DNA of 64,000 bases, taken from positions 496,001-560,000 of the forward strand of contig NW_026570287.1 in NCBI RefSeq assembly GCF_019649055.1. Reading direction: 5' to 3'. Position numbers and translations under genes: made by a program. The first letter of the stretch is position 1, and each line of letters starts with the position of its first letter. This document shows, one piece after another, positions 21,089-34,613 of the stretch. The stretch comes from Paramacrobiotus metropolitanus. Taxonomy: Eukaryota > Tardigrada > Eutardigrada > Parachela > Macrobiotidae. Below the pieces are notes generated by a model, which was given only the letters and a program-made list of their open reading frames with translations, had not been told where the DNA came from and ran no database searches.

Positions 21089-24000
21089 TCACGTAGTCAA
21101 TCGTTCCTTTTCTGACGGAGTATCAGGCGGGATCGGTGTTTCGTAGCCGTTTGTAGTGGTGGCAATATCTTGTAGTGACCCATTATTCAGCTCACTCAAC
21201 ATTTTGGCACGGGCTTTACGTCGGTAAACATAGAACGCCGTGGCTGCATACAGAATCGCCGCGATCCCGGCGGCAACACCAAATCCTCGCCATGCCAACC
21301 GGCCTCCAAATCGATAGTACACCGCACCACCCACCAATCCACCAAAACCAATTCCTAAAAGATACAACAAAAATAAATCATTCCGCCCAGTTACAAATTT
21401 CGCAGCACTGTAGTTCGATCAACATTAAGGACAACGCCCAATAATGTGCCTGCATGACAAGATACACAAAAAAAAATAAACTATATCGTAATTCCGATCG
21501 CAAAACCAAGCGTAATTATGTGGGCGATATACACTTTTTAACAGTTTTAGTAAACATCTAACCAATTCTTAGTAAAACATCGTGGTCTGCGTGGCGTTAC
21601 TAGCTTTCAGCTTCGTGATTACTTACCAAATGCATCATAGATCCCTCCCAACACCCCCTGCATCGTGGCCGCCGCACCAGCCGGTGCCACTGTGTTAGCA
21701 AATGTGGCCATGTTAGCGTAAAATAAACCGAATCCAGGACCATGGAACAACTCCAGGATAAGAATCCACCAGTAATTCTCTCCCAGCAATGAGTAACCAA
21801 TATAACGAATACAAAACGAGGCCAACGCTGCCGTCATCGCGCCATGATGACCCATCCGGGTTATAATCCAACTGGACAGAAACATGAACGGCGCTTCACC
21901 GAAGCACTCAGCCAGCTGAGTGAGACCCATCACCAGCTTCACCGCTTTCAACTCGGATTCGATGTAGATAAACAAAAACGTGTACAAAAGACCGGTCAGC
22001 ATTCCAACCAGAAACGCTCCAATACTAAAATCATATAGACAGAGTTCAACTGCTGTAATAAACCGGTACTTTGTATGTTTGTAAAATCTTTTGCATGTTT
22101 GTAAAATCTTTTGCCGTTTTCCGTAAGTTCGCTACTCAATTACGCAGAAATCTGAGTGCAACTACAATTTATCTGTGAAAAATTTACAGATTGAAGAATC
22201 TTATGGTTAGTGTCAGCAGAAATGTTGGCGAATTAGCCTTTATAAAAAGCTGTTGCCTACAACGTCTTATTACTGTAGAATGTAGATTAATTACAAAATG
22301 TAAAAAGTTTACAAACAAAAAGAAAATGGTAAATTAGTAAAGTACATAAATTAAAATACAGATGTCGTTACTGATGCACATGCAGACCTGAAAATGATGA
22401 ATTCACCGTCCTCGAAGAGTTTCACAATATTTTTCAACACCTGTGTTGAACGAATGTTCTCCGACGGTTTCAAGAACAGTGCAGTAACAATGGCAAATCC
22501 AATCAAAATAACAAATCCATAGAAAGCCGGTGCATAATCTTCGATCTGATAATCCTTGACGGTGTTGGAAAATTTATCCAACAAAAATCCCACAACAACA
22601 GCTGCCGACGCCCATCCCAGACTGCCAAATGCGCGCTGCATTCCATAGGATACGGGTTTCTTCTGTTGGCTGATCAGATCAAACGCCACAGAATCGCTAA
22701 TGGAATAAGTGGCCGCATAGCCCACTCGGGATATGGTCAGAACAATTAACAACAACCAGAACTGAAACGAAAATCTAACGAACGGCGTAGATTGTGTAGA
22801 ACTGTCCGGGCAAATGTTGGCCGAACAATTCGAGGACGAGACAGAGTCCACACACGTTGTCCGGTTTTGTCCTATCAAAATACAAAATCATATTAAGCTC
22901 GAAATTCGCCAAATATTTATGTTAAGTTCGAAAAACGCTACCATGCCATTGTTATTTATAGTCAGCGGACAGCTCAAACTGAACAGTCCCGCAGAAGGGA
23001 GCACAGAATTTTAAATATCGCAGTCGTAACACAGCTCTTATTTTACACTACGAAGTATAACTGTTCGGTAAAACTTATACATTTTCTCGGGCAGATCCAT
23101 AAAAAGGTTAACGGACAGACAAATTTAGCAATTTCACATTAATTACACTGTTAAAGTGCTCTGAGAAATATGGGCGATGGGTTTAAGAGACAGCGAAGAC
23201 AATTTTCGAATTAAAATCCCAGCTCACCTTGATAAAATAATTCCACCGGAAACATCGTCCCGCTCGGATCTGCGTTGGTGGAGTCATTAGTCACGTTCGG
23301 CCAGGAGCGTTTTGTGACAGTGAATTCAATTGGCATCGGCTGTGGGCTGATGTTTAGCGCTCTGAATACATATGGATCAGGATCACGGAAGTAGCACTGT
23401 ACCAGCTTGGAGGAATCCTCTCCGCAGAAGATCGTCCCGTTCGTACTCAAGCGTATGGTCGTTAACTGCTGATTACAAGATAGCTGGAGGGAATGCGAAC
23501 TTGTTACCAGCGGAACAGGGGGCAAATAATAAACAACAAAGGTGAAAACGGCTTGAATGGTCAAGGCCACCACCAAGACCAACCGGTGAGCGTTCAACTT
23601 GTCTGCTACAATCCCTCCTAATGGTTTCGATAATAAACCAATAAACGGCAAAATTCCATAGATTACACCAACTTCACTTTCATTAAATCCGAGATGAAAC
23701 ATAAACACCGGCATGTACGGTACAATGCATGCTAACCCTGAAACGAACACAACCATAATTAGTACAGTAGATATTATATGCAAACGTTTATACGGCATAA
23801 AAGAATATTGGCAATGTTACAAAACAAAAACATCGTAAAATCACTTGAGCTTTAGCAAGAATGATTGCCGTTTTTGGTCCATGTTCATAGACCCGCACCA
23901 GAATTTTTTTTAAGAGTACAATACACTTTTGGGAAGGCATCTCACTTGTTAATGTAAGTAATTTTGTGCATATTTCCCCTCGAAAGCGAAAGATACATTA

Positions 24001-25001
24001 TTATACATACTCTTATAATATGTTGTATGTACACCCAATCCCATACTAGCTTTCTCATTTCGTTGTCAGAATTTAAGCTAATGGCAACAATAAATCCAAA
24101 TTCTGCAACTTAAACGTAGAAAGGTTTCCCATACGGTATATAACAAAAATACCACTACTACTTGGGAAGATTACGGAACTGCTCCCAGTCAGCAAGCGAA
24201 AGAAATCCATGCGCCGCCAGCAACTGCATTAAATCAAGATTTGACGCAAATTCTGAAAAGATCATCTACAGATTCCACACACATATCGTGTGTCGTGAGA
24301 AAGCATTAGTGAAATCAATTCGAGACCCGAATTCAACTCCAAGGCGAGGGATCTTAGTCTCGAATTTCGCGATATTCGTCTGTGACATGCTGAATACCGT
24401 CCAGGGATTCGAATTTGTATGAAAAACAGGAGCACAGGCCGATATATTAATTATTAGATGTAGTAACACAGGTATGTAAAACAGTCCGGGATACGCTATA
24501 TTTTATTATTATGTATGAACATTTTCCAAATCCTGTCGGCTTTAAATTAGTCACTGCTATGCATTTATTTAAATTAATATAATACTATTTGTATCCATCT
24601 GCATCTAGTAACTATCGAAGTTGCTGCATTTTTTGTCGATGCAATGATCATGTTTTTCGAGATTTGGTATTCCTACTCGAAATCTGCAAGCAAAAGTGAG
24701 AAGTCTATATATAAAAAAATAATGCTGCTTTTAATTCATCCAGAAATTTAAAACCCTTTTGACTCTCACTTTCCGCATCAGTCATACAAAGTCATGCATG
24801 TCAATGTTAACGCAAAAATCAAGGCCAGCGGCAATTTACGTATTATGAGTGTTTAGGCTGTGATTCTACATGTCTGAAACTGCAAACAAGGACCAGACAG
24901 CTGAATGTAAACAAATGAATAAATCACGTTTCTGACTCACCTCCAAGGTAATTGAAGAAGAACAACTTCAAAGGAATCAGGGCTTTGTTAACGTGAAGCA
25001 T
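21089..25001 (-). CDS. MFSD6: MFSD6-like major facilitator transporter (~572 aa)
   Basis: Minus-strand exons: 24941-25001, 23228-23737, 22388-22871, 21627-22024, 21089-21354; all joints keep phase (1,1,2,1). The N-terminus MLHVNKALIPLKLFFFNYLG followed by PYMPVFMFHLGF matches the first helix of MFSD6, and SKPLGGIVADKLNAHR is the MFS loop 2-3 motif. A long glycosylatable extracellular loop (many N-X-T/S, several Cys) spans exons 2-3, then GMQRAFGSLGWA and, near the end, ELFHGPGFGLFYANMA and APAGAAATMQG, both family hallmarks. About 12 membrane segments fit. Intron 1 is 1.2 kb with no coding exon seen. The substrate of MFSD6 proteins is not settled. The short start exon is the least certain part. 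Confidence 0.88.
22075..22114. repeat. 20-bp tandem duplication in an MFSD6 intron
   Basis: ATGTTTGTAAAATCTTTTGC occurs twice in a row without a mismatch in the 22025-22387 intron. A recent slippage or duplication event. Confidence 0.9.
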
Positions 25002-26263
25002 CTTGCCTGAAATATCGATAAGGAACACAAAAAACAGCAACACTTATCACTGGAGCATTGATGGGAATCGAATAATGCAGCACTTTGAATCAAGGAACTA
25101 TGGGCCAGAACCCGACTCCAAGCATGCTGCAATCTCAGTCAATGGACTCCATGCAAGTGCAAACGCTGATAAATCACTGCCATAGCCATAATCGCTTGTA
25201 CCGATTACAAAATGCACAGCTTCGGCTTTCGCAATCGTTAGCCGAAGATGATCCATGCAAAATAATAACCAAAATATGCCAATATGCCTGCTTTTATCAA
25301 TATGATATCACTCAGAAAAGCTGAACCGCTAGCGTACTGATTAAATAGTAATGCAGCCTCTGATAATTCATGATCGCGCACAGAAACAACAAAGGCAGCA
25401 GCAGCCTTTGAAATGCTCCCGGTTAAGTGATGAATCGTACTCTAATAAAACTGATCAAGGATTCAAGATAGTCAGCATTTATCCAGATTCCTGGCCGATT
25501 CCAGACGAAATCTGGATCCTAAAGCACTCATAAGTAAAGACTGAAGAGTGAAGATGCAGTTCGAGATACGACTTGATCAATAGTACGAGGACGGCACGTT
25601 CATAGACTACTCAGTCAACTACGCCGCAATCTACGTTGTACACTAGTACTGTACAGTACGGCATTCATCGCCCTGATGGCTGATGCCCATCCTCCTCCAT
25701 TCAATGAATCACAGCGGCTGCTTCTAAAACGCTTGCTGTAATTGTTAGGACAGGACGTAGGTTGGAGTAGGCTATTAAATTTGCTTTAATAATTGTCTGG
25801 TTAGTTCAATATTTTCCACAATAGCTTTCATATTAATATTATGCCATTGTAAAAGGTTATCAAACTTTTGTATGTTTCCAACACATATATTTTACAATTA
25901 AGTGAAGTTTCGCCAAGTGAAGTGCGAGTTTCGGCGGAGTTGCACAATATAGCAAAGCTTCTCAGTCTCCAAAAGATACGACTACCGGCCAACGAAACGG
26001 GCGAAATTTTTGAATAGTTTCGACTTTTGAGAAGAACAATTCGGCATTACAAGTTTATGATGCAATAATTCCAATAATTTATTTAGTAATTTATTGTGAA
26101 ATCCAGATTCATTATCAAATACGATTCTACGAGTAGTTATTATTGTTTTCACTCTGCAGTGCTACAGTTAATATGTACAAGCCTGATAATGATTCTGCCG
26201 AAAGTGACCACTAAACTCTTTGACCACCAAACCAGTGACCACTAAACACACACAACCGTTTCT
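25002..26263. other. Gene-free region between MFSD6-like and zinc-finger genes
   Basis: About 1.26 kb holding the MFSD6-like promoter and the 3' end of the zinc-finger gene. Short frames at 25003-25533 are Gln/Ser-rich but lack start, splice or family support. A small palindromic patch of GTACTGTACAGTAC type lies near 25645. Confidence 0.5.
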
Positions 26264-27650
26264 TTAAAAATTGCCTAAATCAGCCGCAATCTTTGAATCA
26301 GGAAACATGAACGGCATTATCTCCAAAAAATCTTTGGACAAAGAAGGAGGCAGATTTTTGGTAACAAGAAGACCGGACAAGAGCATGCTAGCTTTCTTCG
26401 CATGAAAACGTACTTCCGCTGGACTCATGGGGTTCGCATAGTTGATCGTGCTCGCTTGATATACCGTCGATCCGTCCGCCCCACGAGCCGATGTGACAAC
26501 GGATCCGGTGGCTTCATTCAGGACGTGAACTTCGTGCTGGAAGGAATTCTGGCGCGAGCGTTGCACTGTTGCATCCTTATGGTCACGACTTCTTGAATGC
26601 TCCTCACAGTTACTTTTCCGAAAATTATTGGTTCCTGAAAAAAAAAACAATAGAAGTATGTACGTTCCTCCACATTTTCTTGCCATTAATTCAGAAATTT
26701 TCAGTGCACAGGTTAATAAGTAATGACATACGCACTTACAGTAATGAGATACGCACTTACATCTTATTAAATAAAACTTAAATAACTTAAATAAAATGTT
26801 TACGTATTAAATTTTGTAAGCAGATACTTACTAGATACTAACTACTCCAGTACAGAAGTATTTTACTGTATTCAAGTAGGATGTCAGCGCGTGCATTTTT
26901 GTTATCTGGGTCGTAATTGCCAATAAATATTTTTACTGTACTAGTATCTACCTACTTACAACTTACAAGTACGTAAACAATTTATATAAGTTATTTAACA
27001 AAGACTAAAGCCTTACTCCCGATAAGTGCTCACACTGCTTACTAGAATTTATTAGGCATAAATACGTAGGTTACTAAAAACTATAAAGTAAGTTTTTATC
27101 TAAATTTCTAGCATGACTGTTAAATTCATATGATAAAACTGAATGGATTGAATTTTAGTTTTGAAGGTGTAACATATGTACCGTCTGCTTTGCCAAATGC
27201 ATTTTTCTTATTGCATTCCGCACACCAATTGCAATACATCCTCTTCTTATCCGGATCAAACCGCAACCACTCAAACTCCAGCAACCATTTGAGCTGGAAG
27301 GGGCGGTGTCCTGCTGGAAGCTCTTCGGTTGGACTAACGACAATCAGCCTTCTCCGGCGCTTCGACGAGCTTTCTATATCGTTCCCAGATAGAACGGGGG
27401 CTGCTCGTTTTGTGCGTCGCTTTTCATTCTGAACCGATCGCGCACCGGGTCCACTGCCCGGAAGTCCATTGTCACTCTTCACACCCGTGCGCATCCCATG
27501 CTGGACATCGGCGCTGTCTTCTTCGTCAGCCGGTACCGATAAGTGCATCTCGAATTCACCGCCATTCTGTTCAGCGGTTTCGTAGAGGTCTTCTTCAGTC
27601 TGATCATCCTCAGTCGGGCCGGATACTTCTTCGGTTTCGATGTGATCCAT
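26264..27650 (-). CDS. TTF/BED-type zinc-finger protein (~279 aa)
   Basis: Two minus-strand exons, 27182-27650 and 26264-26634, phase-1 joint (GACG|gtacat to ttcag|GAACC). The start MDHIETEEVSG follows an in-frame upstream ATG that could add 12 residues. Residues 1-80 are acidic; a basic stretch (KRRTKRAAP, SSKRRRRL) looks like a nuclear signal. Then FQLKWLLEFEWLRFD, CNWC and, across the intron, TNNFRKSNCEEH...RDH complete a C2HH-type finger as in TTF/hAT-linked proteins. The C-terminal part (MSPAEVRFHAKK, LPPSLSKDFLEIMPFMFPDS) resembles the short helical region that follows this finger in vertebrate C17orf113/KIAA1586-like proteins. No transposase domain remains. Probably a DNA-binding regulator. 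Confidence 0.72.
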
Positions 27651-28922
27651 GTCGATCTTTAACGTATACAGGAAGTAAGATTTCAAGCGAAAGTCACATT
27701 TTAACGCAGTTATCTTCTCTTTATGATTTCACTATACATATAAACCCCCGTAAATGACTAATGCGGAATTTCATTACGAAAAAAGTAAACGAAGAATGAA
27801 CAGTGGACAATAAAACATGCCGCGGCGGCCGCGCCACCGCAGGCAACGTTAGGAGTTCCGAGCTAATATTAATTTCTAAAAATCACCAAATGAATTCTAC
27901 AAGTGGTAAATCAACGCACTGGCAGTTTGAGGCACTCGGGTATTCGTACCGATGGTGAGTCGTACTACTTAAAAGTATTAAAAATATAAAATAAGCCTTA
28001 TTAAATTTTTAGATTTTCTGCGAGGTGTGAGAGTAGGAATTAACAAGCAAACAAAGATGTTTAACCGTCACTTCCGTTAAACTACAAAATACTTAATTAA
28101 ATTATTAGTTTAACCGTTAAATTACAAGCAAAAGTTGTTTGTTTGTTAGTTATACCTCAGTACTCCTGGCTCTTGCTCCCTGTCCTATATTTATGTTCGT
28201 CAATTAAAAAGTAAGTACAGAAAAATGAGAAAATCCGTTCTCACCTTTCTCTGCAGATGGGATCATGGGAATATTCTTGTTAACAAAAAAAGGGTCCGCT
28301 CTATCAGCTGGTCGGTAAATTGGTCCTACAATTGGGAAGACCAAAGTTTGGTCATGAGCTGGTTATCGAGGCTGACAAAAATGTCCGAATTTACTGAAGA
28401 GTTTGGTCGATTACTGGAGCCTCTCGGTCATGCCGTGCATATGCCGTGCATTTTACGTTCATTGCACGGTGCGCGCACGTTTGCACGCTGCACGCCCAAT
28501 AATATTGCAGTAGTTCAATGCAGAAAGACTAGTTTTTTGAATTTTGCCACTTTTGGACTTTTTGGACTTTTGGAATTTGGACTTTGTCACTTCCACTTGT
28601 GGCTTTCGAGCATTTTGGAAGGGATCTGAAATTAACTGGAATAATTTTTTTCTTGGTTGTTAACCATCATAATTCGATAAAGCACTTGCAGCGACTTGCT
28701 AGTAATTATTCCGAAGGACCTTCAGTGCGGTCCCAAATTCCCACGTTTCACCCTGCCTTCGTCGTAGCAGTGTAGTTACATGAGGGCGTATATTTGACTA
28801 TGGTCGTAGTGACGGCGTGACGCCCTGGATTCTGCAGATTGCAGCTGGATGTGTAACAGTCATGTGTTCGAACCAATGCCACTTTGGTTGCCATTATCGG
28901 GAAAATATTTGCGATCTTTGAA
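27651..28922. promoter_or_regulatory. Divergent promoter region
   Basis: The zinc-finger gene (minus) and GTF2F2 (plus) read away from each other here. A GC-rich island CCGCGGCGGCCGCGCCACCG lies at 27820-27839, 170 bp before the zinc-finger start, in otherwise AT-rich DNA. The frame at 28225-28629 has no support. A small array of TTTTGGAC words lies at 28549-28585, and near 28430-28495 is a patch of repeated CCGTGCAT/GCACG words. Confidence 0.45.
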
Positions 28923-29967
28923 ATGAGTTCGGCAAAGAAACGAGCAGTCCCTGTTGACACGAATTCGAAGCCTTCATCCACCGAGAAGAAGTCTCCTAAT
29001 AAGGAGTTACGCGTGGCCCATTCGTTGTCTGTCCCTTCTGCACGGACCTTGGACTGCAGTTCCAGCTCGAAGCCCATCTGGCTTGTAAAAGTTCCGAAAT
29101 ATTTATCCAGCATCTGGGAACAATCAGACGGTGAAGCGGTGGGACAGTGTGAAATACGAGAGGCTCGACAATCTGATGGAGTAGCTGACGTTGAAGTCAG
29201 GTTAACAATGCAGAAAAAACCGGGGCAGAGTGCGCCTGTGGAATACGAAATGCTGTTGAAACCAACACCTATGAAAATGGCTATTCTCATCGATAACCAG
29301 GAAGGTAACGGTAGAATGGTTTCTTGAAGCTTTCTTTTTGTCGAACAAATTACAGCTGATTGTAATATTTTTTGTGGTGGTTTGACTAATTATTACCAAT
29401 TTTTTTATTGATATTATGCTGCTGTAATTTGTAAAGGGGTTATATTTATTTGTAAAGAATACTTCTGGTGCTTGTTGTTGCTTCCTTCCTGATTAAAAGA
29501 CGCTGATTAAAAGATAAAAGATTTTGAAATGATGGTTCTTTGCGACAGATCTCATCATGGAAGGTCAAGTGTCCCGGCGTTGTGACATTGTACCTCTAAG
29601 CGGTATGGACAACAAAGTTCTAATGGATAAGGATCGGTTAAAGAAAAAAGAAACAAACCCACCTCCCAAGATCGAGCTGATGAAGGATCCGGTGGTTAAC
29701 TTTAAGCCGATTTCGCAGCCAGTTGAGCGTGCAAAGGACACCACCAACAGACCGGCCAAGAAAGTGCGGGACGAAAAGGACGTTGTCATTGAGCGGCTTT
29801 TGTCGGCCTTCGAGAAGCACCAGTATATCAGCATTAAGGATTTGGTGGAAATCACACAACAACCGATTGGATGTCTGAAAGATATCATGCTGGAATATTG
29901 TGTTAAAAGCAACACGGGATCGCACAAGAATCTGTGGGAACTTAAGCCGCAGTACAGGCATTATTAA
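28923..29967 (+). CDS. GTF2F2: General transcription factor IIF subunit 2 (RAP30, 266 aa)
   Basis: Exons 28923-29304 and 29549-29967, phase-1 joint. The product is the small subunit of TFIIF, which brings RNA polymerase II to the promoter. WLVKVPKYLSSIWEQ is the N-terminal dimerisation hallmark, and the C-terminal winged helix ends with SIKDLVEITQQPIGCLKDIM and HKNLWELKPQYRHY, the family's signature tail. Length is close to the human 249 aa, with a Ser/Lys-rich N-terminal extension of about 45 residues. The ATG at 28923 was chosen as the first Met in frame. A poly(A) signal AATAAA lies at 30219-30224. Confidence 0.95.
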
Positions 29968-30907
29968 CTGCTTTTTCTTTTGTGAAAAAGAAGTCTCTCT
30001 ATTGGCTACCTATGCTTGGACAGATGGGAATCGTAATAATTTTTTTATTGCATTTGTGGAGTTTAGAACCAGTGCTTGCCGCTCGGGCTTGATTTTGCTG
30101 ACGGTTTTTCCGACATTTGGTTTTTGATTGGCTTGCCAGAAGTGGTAGTAAAAATGAGCTGTGAAAATTTATTTTAGTTTGGTGCACTTTTGCAGAGTGC
30201 AAGCAAAATTGTTTGCAAAATAAAGTGTTGAAAATTATAGACTGTACGTACATTTTCGGTTCATTTAAATTTTTAATCGACACTCTGCAATATAGATACA
30301 ATATTATTATGATTTAGGTTTAGGACATTAGGAGATGTTCATCACGCTAAATTTAAGTGTACGTGGCGGGATGTTCAACATCGTAATTTTTTCGTGTGCA
30401 TTTTTTAATGCCTGTAAGTTTGATTTTAATGTTGTTTCACATTCATATAGATATACTTACTAGTAACTTATTCAACAGATGTGGGTCAGAGCCCCAGGTT
30501 AACAAGGCCAATTGCACAAAGTAGCGTAAGAATGACCGCCGGGCGCCGGCTGAAGCCTGACGATATGTACTAGTATCTTGATCTGACCAACTGGCCACTG
30601 TGGATCTTATCGTAAAAGGCCAAAAGACGATTTCTGTCTCCGCCCAATGAAGTTGTTTCTTAGAAATTAGCCTGCAGCCTCAGAGCTGGACTGCTTTTTG
30701 CCATTTCGCTGGACCACTTGTCTTACCATTTCTGTGGTTCTGAATTTTTCCAGGTTCATTTGTAATATTGCGATCGTTCGCTGTTATACAGGACATTATT
30801 GATACCAGTTGTTACACGTCAGTGCTTGATATTACAACTTCTTACCCTTTTGTGATTTGCAGTGGAAAATATTTAATAGAAACGCACGTAACTTTGGATT
30901 CGTAAAG
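29968..30907. other. Spacer and 5' UTR before PAICS
   Basis: Holds the GTF2F2 3' UTR to about 30240 and then a non-coding stretch. A TTTGCAG acceptor at 30862 suggests a 5' UTR exon of PAICS beginning at 30863. No other gene seen. Confidence 0.55.
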
Positions 30908-33623
30908 ATGCCGAGCAGAGACCTGAAAGTTCTTGGTGAAGGAAAAACCAAGATTATCTACGATATTGGTGATCCGGATCGCCCCGGCGTTGCTCTGATC
31001 CATTCGAAGGACATTATTACAGCAGGAGATGGCGTTAAGCGGAACACCATGGAGGGAAAATCTGTTACGTCCAACCGTACGGCATGCCTGATATTCGGAT
31101 ACCTCACCGAAATTGGTAAATTAGCACTGCACATTGCAAAGCACTAAAGAATCGTGTGCTAGGACCGTCCGTATGTAATTTTATTTGTTTTTGATAATCT
31201 CATCTACGCTCTTTTAAAAATCAGTTCTTTAAAATTTAAATTTGTAGAATCAGATTTGTATTTTTGCCCCTAGCAATTACATTGTGAAGTAACAGGAAGC
31301 TGCGACTGCTTTTATTCGTTAACAGCCAGTCCACAGATCAAAATGCTTGCGCATATTTACACTACTTAAAATAATAAATTTTGAACATTAATTTCAGACA
31401 CGGTACAATTTTAAACAGAAGGCTTCAGTTTTTTATTTAGGGGTACTGCTTGTGTCTTGCCACAAATACTCGTATTATTAATTATCATAACGCTGTCCAT
31501 GTACTTGCAGTCTTACATATAGAATATCTATAGATATATTATATATCTGTATGTGCCGGTGTATGATGTATCTGTATGTTATTTTTGGGGAAACCGAAAG
31601 TAACCGAAAACAACTGCAATCATAGCCAATAATCTGACCGTTTGACGGTAATTCTACCTTGTTACAAAGTTTCCTTAACAGTTCGATAACTTTTGTGGTT
31701 TGTACTTTGTAGGGATTAAAAACCATTTTCTGGGCAAACACGACGATGTATCCTTCTTGGCCCGGCGTTGCCATATGATTCCTTTGGAATTCGTTACGCG
31801 TCGCTTAGCCACTGGGTCATTTCTGAAACGCAATCCAGGCGTTCCCGAAGGATATACCTTTTCACCGCCAAAACTGGAAACGTTTTTCAAAGTGAGCACA
31901 GATTCTGTTGATTTTGCGAGTAGGTAATGGTATCTTGTCTTCTCTCTTTGCTCTGAAACGTTTTACTCTGGTGTGTAAAAGATTTCATCAGCTGGTTCTA
32001 AAACGGTACGCATAACATTTTTTGTTCACAATTTTAATATGCAGTAACCGCCTGAGTACAACAGTCTGTTGCGGTAACAGGATTTAAAGTTAAAAGATAA
32101 AATTAAATAGCCAAGTTTAGTAATGTTACGTTTTTGTGGAGTTAACAGATAAATGCATTTCCTACTTCCTTTAGGACGATGAAAATCATGATCCGCAATG
32201 GTCCACTGAACAAATAATTGCCAAGAAATTCACCTACACAGCGGAGAAGGGTGGTATAAAGAAAGAAGTGGTTATCGGTGCGGATGAGATCCATTTAATG
32301 CTGCAGCAGACGCGTACCATCTTCGAAGTGCTGGAAAAAGCTTGGCGCACCAGGGACTGTGTTCTGGTTGACATGAAGATCGAATTCGGAGTGGACGCTG
32401 AAACCGGTACGGTGCGAATTGCGAAGTTTACATCGCTTGTTTTCCGACCCTTCTCTCACGCGTTGGCGACAGGTTGCGGTTGTTTGTGGTTTAGGAGAAA
32501 TCATCCTGGCCGACATTATCGATAGCGATTCATGGCGTCTGTGGCCGCACGGCGATAAATTGCAGATGAAGGATAAGCAAGTTTATCGCGATGCTAAGGA
32601 AGTTAACGAGGACAAACTCAAGCAGGTCAAATTGAACTTTGACTGGATTGCCGATCAGTTAATGGTGAGTGCATTCTGTGCTTAAATCAACATTTAATGC
32701 ATATCCCGTAATGTACTCATATAATAAAAATTACATAAATTACGAGCAAGTGGAAGCGAAAACCACTGCATTAAGTTATTTTAAACTGCTTAGCTACTTG
32801 TAGCGCACGAATATCTATATATTACGATATTGTATTTGATGCCTGTACAGCTGAGCAGTTTTGCTGAAAATTTATCGGTGCTCTCTTTTCTGACATAAAA
32901 CTTCAACTGTTTCGTAGGACATGTTCGGGAGCAAGCATAAGGTCAATGGTCGTGTGGTTATCTTTATGGGATCGGCCTCCGATTTGAACTGGGCCAAGTC
33001 CATCCAGAAAGAAGTGGAGCCATTTGGTATTGATACTGTCCTTCGTGTCACTTCCGCCCATAAGACAACCGAAGACGCACTGAGAGCTGCCGCGGTGTAT
33101 GATGGTAAATAAAATTTTCAACATTTTACCAGTGAGCTTATAGTAATTTGAATTTTTGATCTGCTGTACTTCGATTATGTGTTGTCGACGATTTGTCGTT
33201 AACCTCTCGTGCATGTGCTTTTATATTACAGCCGACGATGTACCAACTGTCTTCATTGCTGTGGCCGGTCGCAGCAATGGACTGGGTCCAGTGCTCTCCG
33301 GAAACGTGACCTCTCCCGTTATCAACTGTCCGCCGCCTTCGGAACGCATTGCCGAAGATGTGTGGTCTTCGCTTCGACTGCCAACTGGTAATAAGAGATA
33401 AATGTGCCTCTGTCTAAAAGTACATAATTCTTCGTCTCTACAAAATGTAGTTGTGGTTATGTTTTTGTTAGGTTTGAGTTGTGCTACTTTGCTGACCGCT
33501 GACGCTGCAGCTCTTCATGCAGCTAATATTATTGCACTGACGGATTACAAAGTCTGGAGCAAGTTGAAGGCTCGACAATACAAACAACAGGCAGCCATTA
33601 TTGGAGCTAATGGAGGCATGTGA
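30908..33623 (+). CDS. PAICS: Bifunctional SAICAR synthetase / AIR carboxylase (427 aa)
   Basis: Exons: 30908-31115, 31713-31891, 32175-32406, 32495-32664, 32918-33104, 33232-33387, 33472-33623 (428 codons with stop; human is 425 aa). This enzyme carries out two successive steps of de novo purine synthesis in the cytosol: carboxylation of AIR to CAIR, then ligation of aspartate to give SAICAR. The N-terminal PurC part shows [26 protein letters not shown] and [11 protein letters not shown]; the C-terminal PurE part shows [37 protein letters not shown] and [10 protein letters not shown]. The fused order PurC-PurE is the animal arrangement. All motifs are intact. The start [13 protein letters not shown] has no ATG upstream in frame. 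Confidence 0.97.
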
Positions 33624-34613
33624 AATTTTTCCGAACTGGAAGCAGCGTACTTTCCAAAAACCTTTTGCTTTTCCACTTTTTCTTCGGTACGAGTAATGAA
33701 AAAGCAGATAACAAACCTAGCCGCTTTTGATATGCATTGCGAAGCTGTTTCTGTATTCATCACGCTTTTTAAATGGAGGCATCAGCTTGACCGTGGATTA
33801 CGTGCGATGTATTGCTCTTTTGTACTATTCGCAAATATAATCATAGCATTTTGGACACCGGGGAACATGTAAATGTATGTGTGTTTTTCTATCTTGTGCA
33901 GTTTGCAGCAAAATTTTTAGTGCTGATTTTTTAGGCTTGTAATTATTGTCACGGGAGGTGACGGTAGATCATAATAAATTATACATGAGATGACCGTTGT
34001 TGGTACACCTCGTAGGCTCGTACTCTTAATTATTTATGATGCAAATTCGCATTTTTTTCACAATAAATGGAAGTGTACATAGGCGAACATCGGTCACAGT
34101 AAATTACTTTACAATCAAAGGAGAGAATTTGTTCGTGCTAGATAAGAGAGATGTTAAAATTCCACTCGAATACCATGCGAGTATTATCCTGAACCATTGT
34201 AAAGGCCAAAAACAAGTCTTTTTGAAGGTACAATTTGGACCTGTCTGACCAGGAATGTTCGGATTACTATTTACTACCGGGTAGTATCAAAATCCGATGC
34301 ACCAGGAATTTACAGAATGGTCTTAATTTACAATCATGAAACTTGTCAAATCAGTTATGCAGTGATTTTGCATGCAGCACTATTACTTAAGTGCAACTGT
34401 GCAAGTGATCTTCGCAATACAAGGTCAAGCCACATTATGTCATAATGTCATTCACCAGTCAGGAGCAACAACACTGTTTTAACAAGTAAAACCGTAAAAG
34501 ATCAAAATTGAGGTAATATTCGTAATGCAAATGAAGCTGAATACAGCGTAAAACAACAAACAACAACCAAATTTCTAAATTATCAGTTCTTGTAAAACAA
34601 TTGCAGTCGGTTT
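33624..34613. other. Convergent spacer, PAICS and CENPJ-like 3' ends
   Basis: About 1 kb, AT-rich, with AATAAA at 33973 and 34062 for PAICS. No supported frame, repeat or RNA gene seen. Confidence 0.6.

Noticed and set aside
24162-24469. Frames on both strands near 24300
   Set aside because: They lie inside intron 1 of the MFSD6-like gene and have no family features or splice support.
25003-25533. Gln/Ser/Met-rich plus-strand frames
   Set aside because: Three short overlapping frames with no usable splice joints and no motif; probably chance.
28225-28629. 134-codon plus-strand frame
   Set aside because: Composition is like the flanking non-coding DNA, with small word repeats; no homologous motif or splice context.
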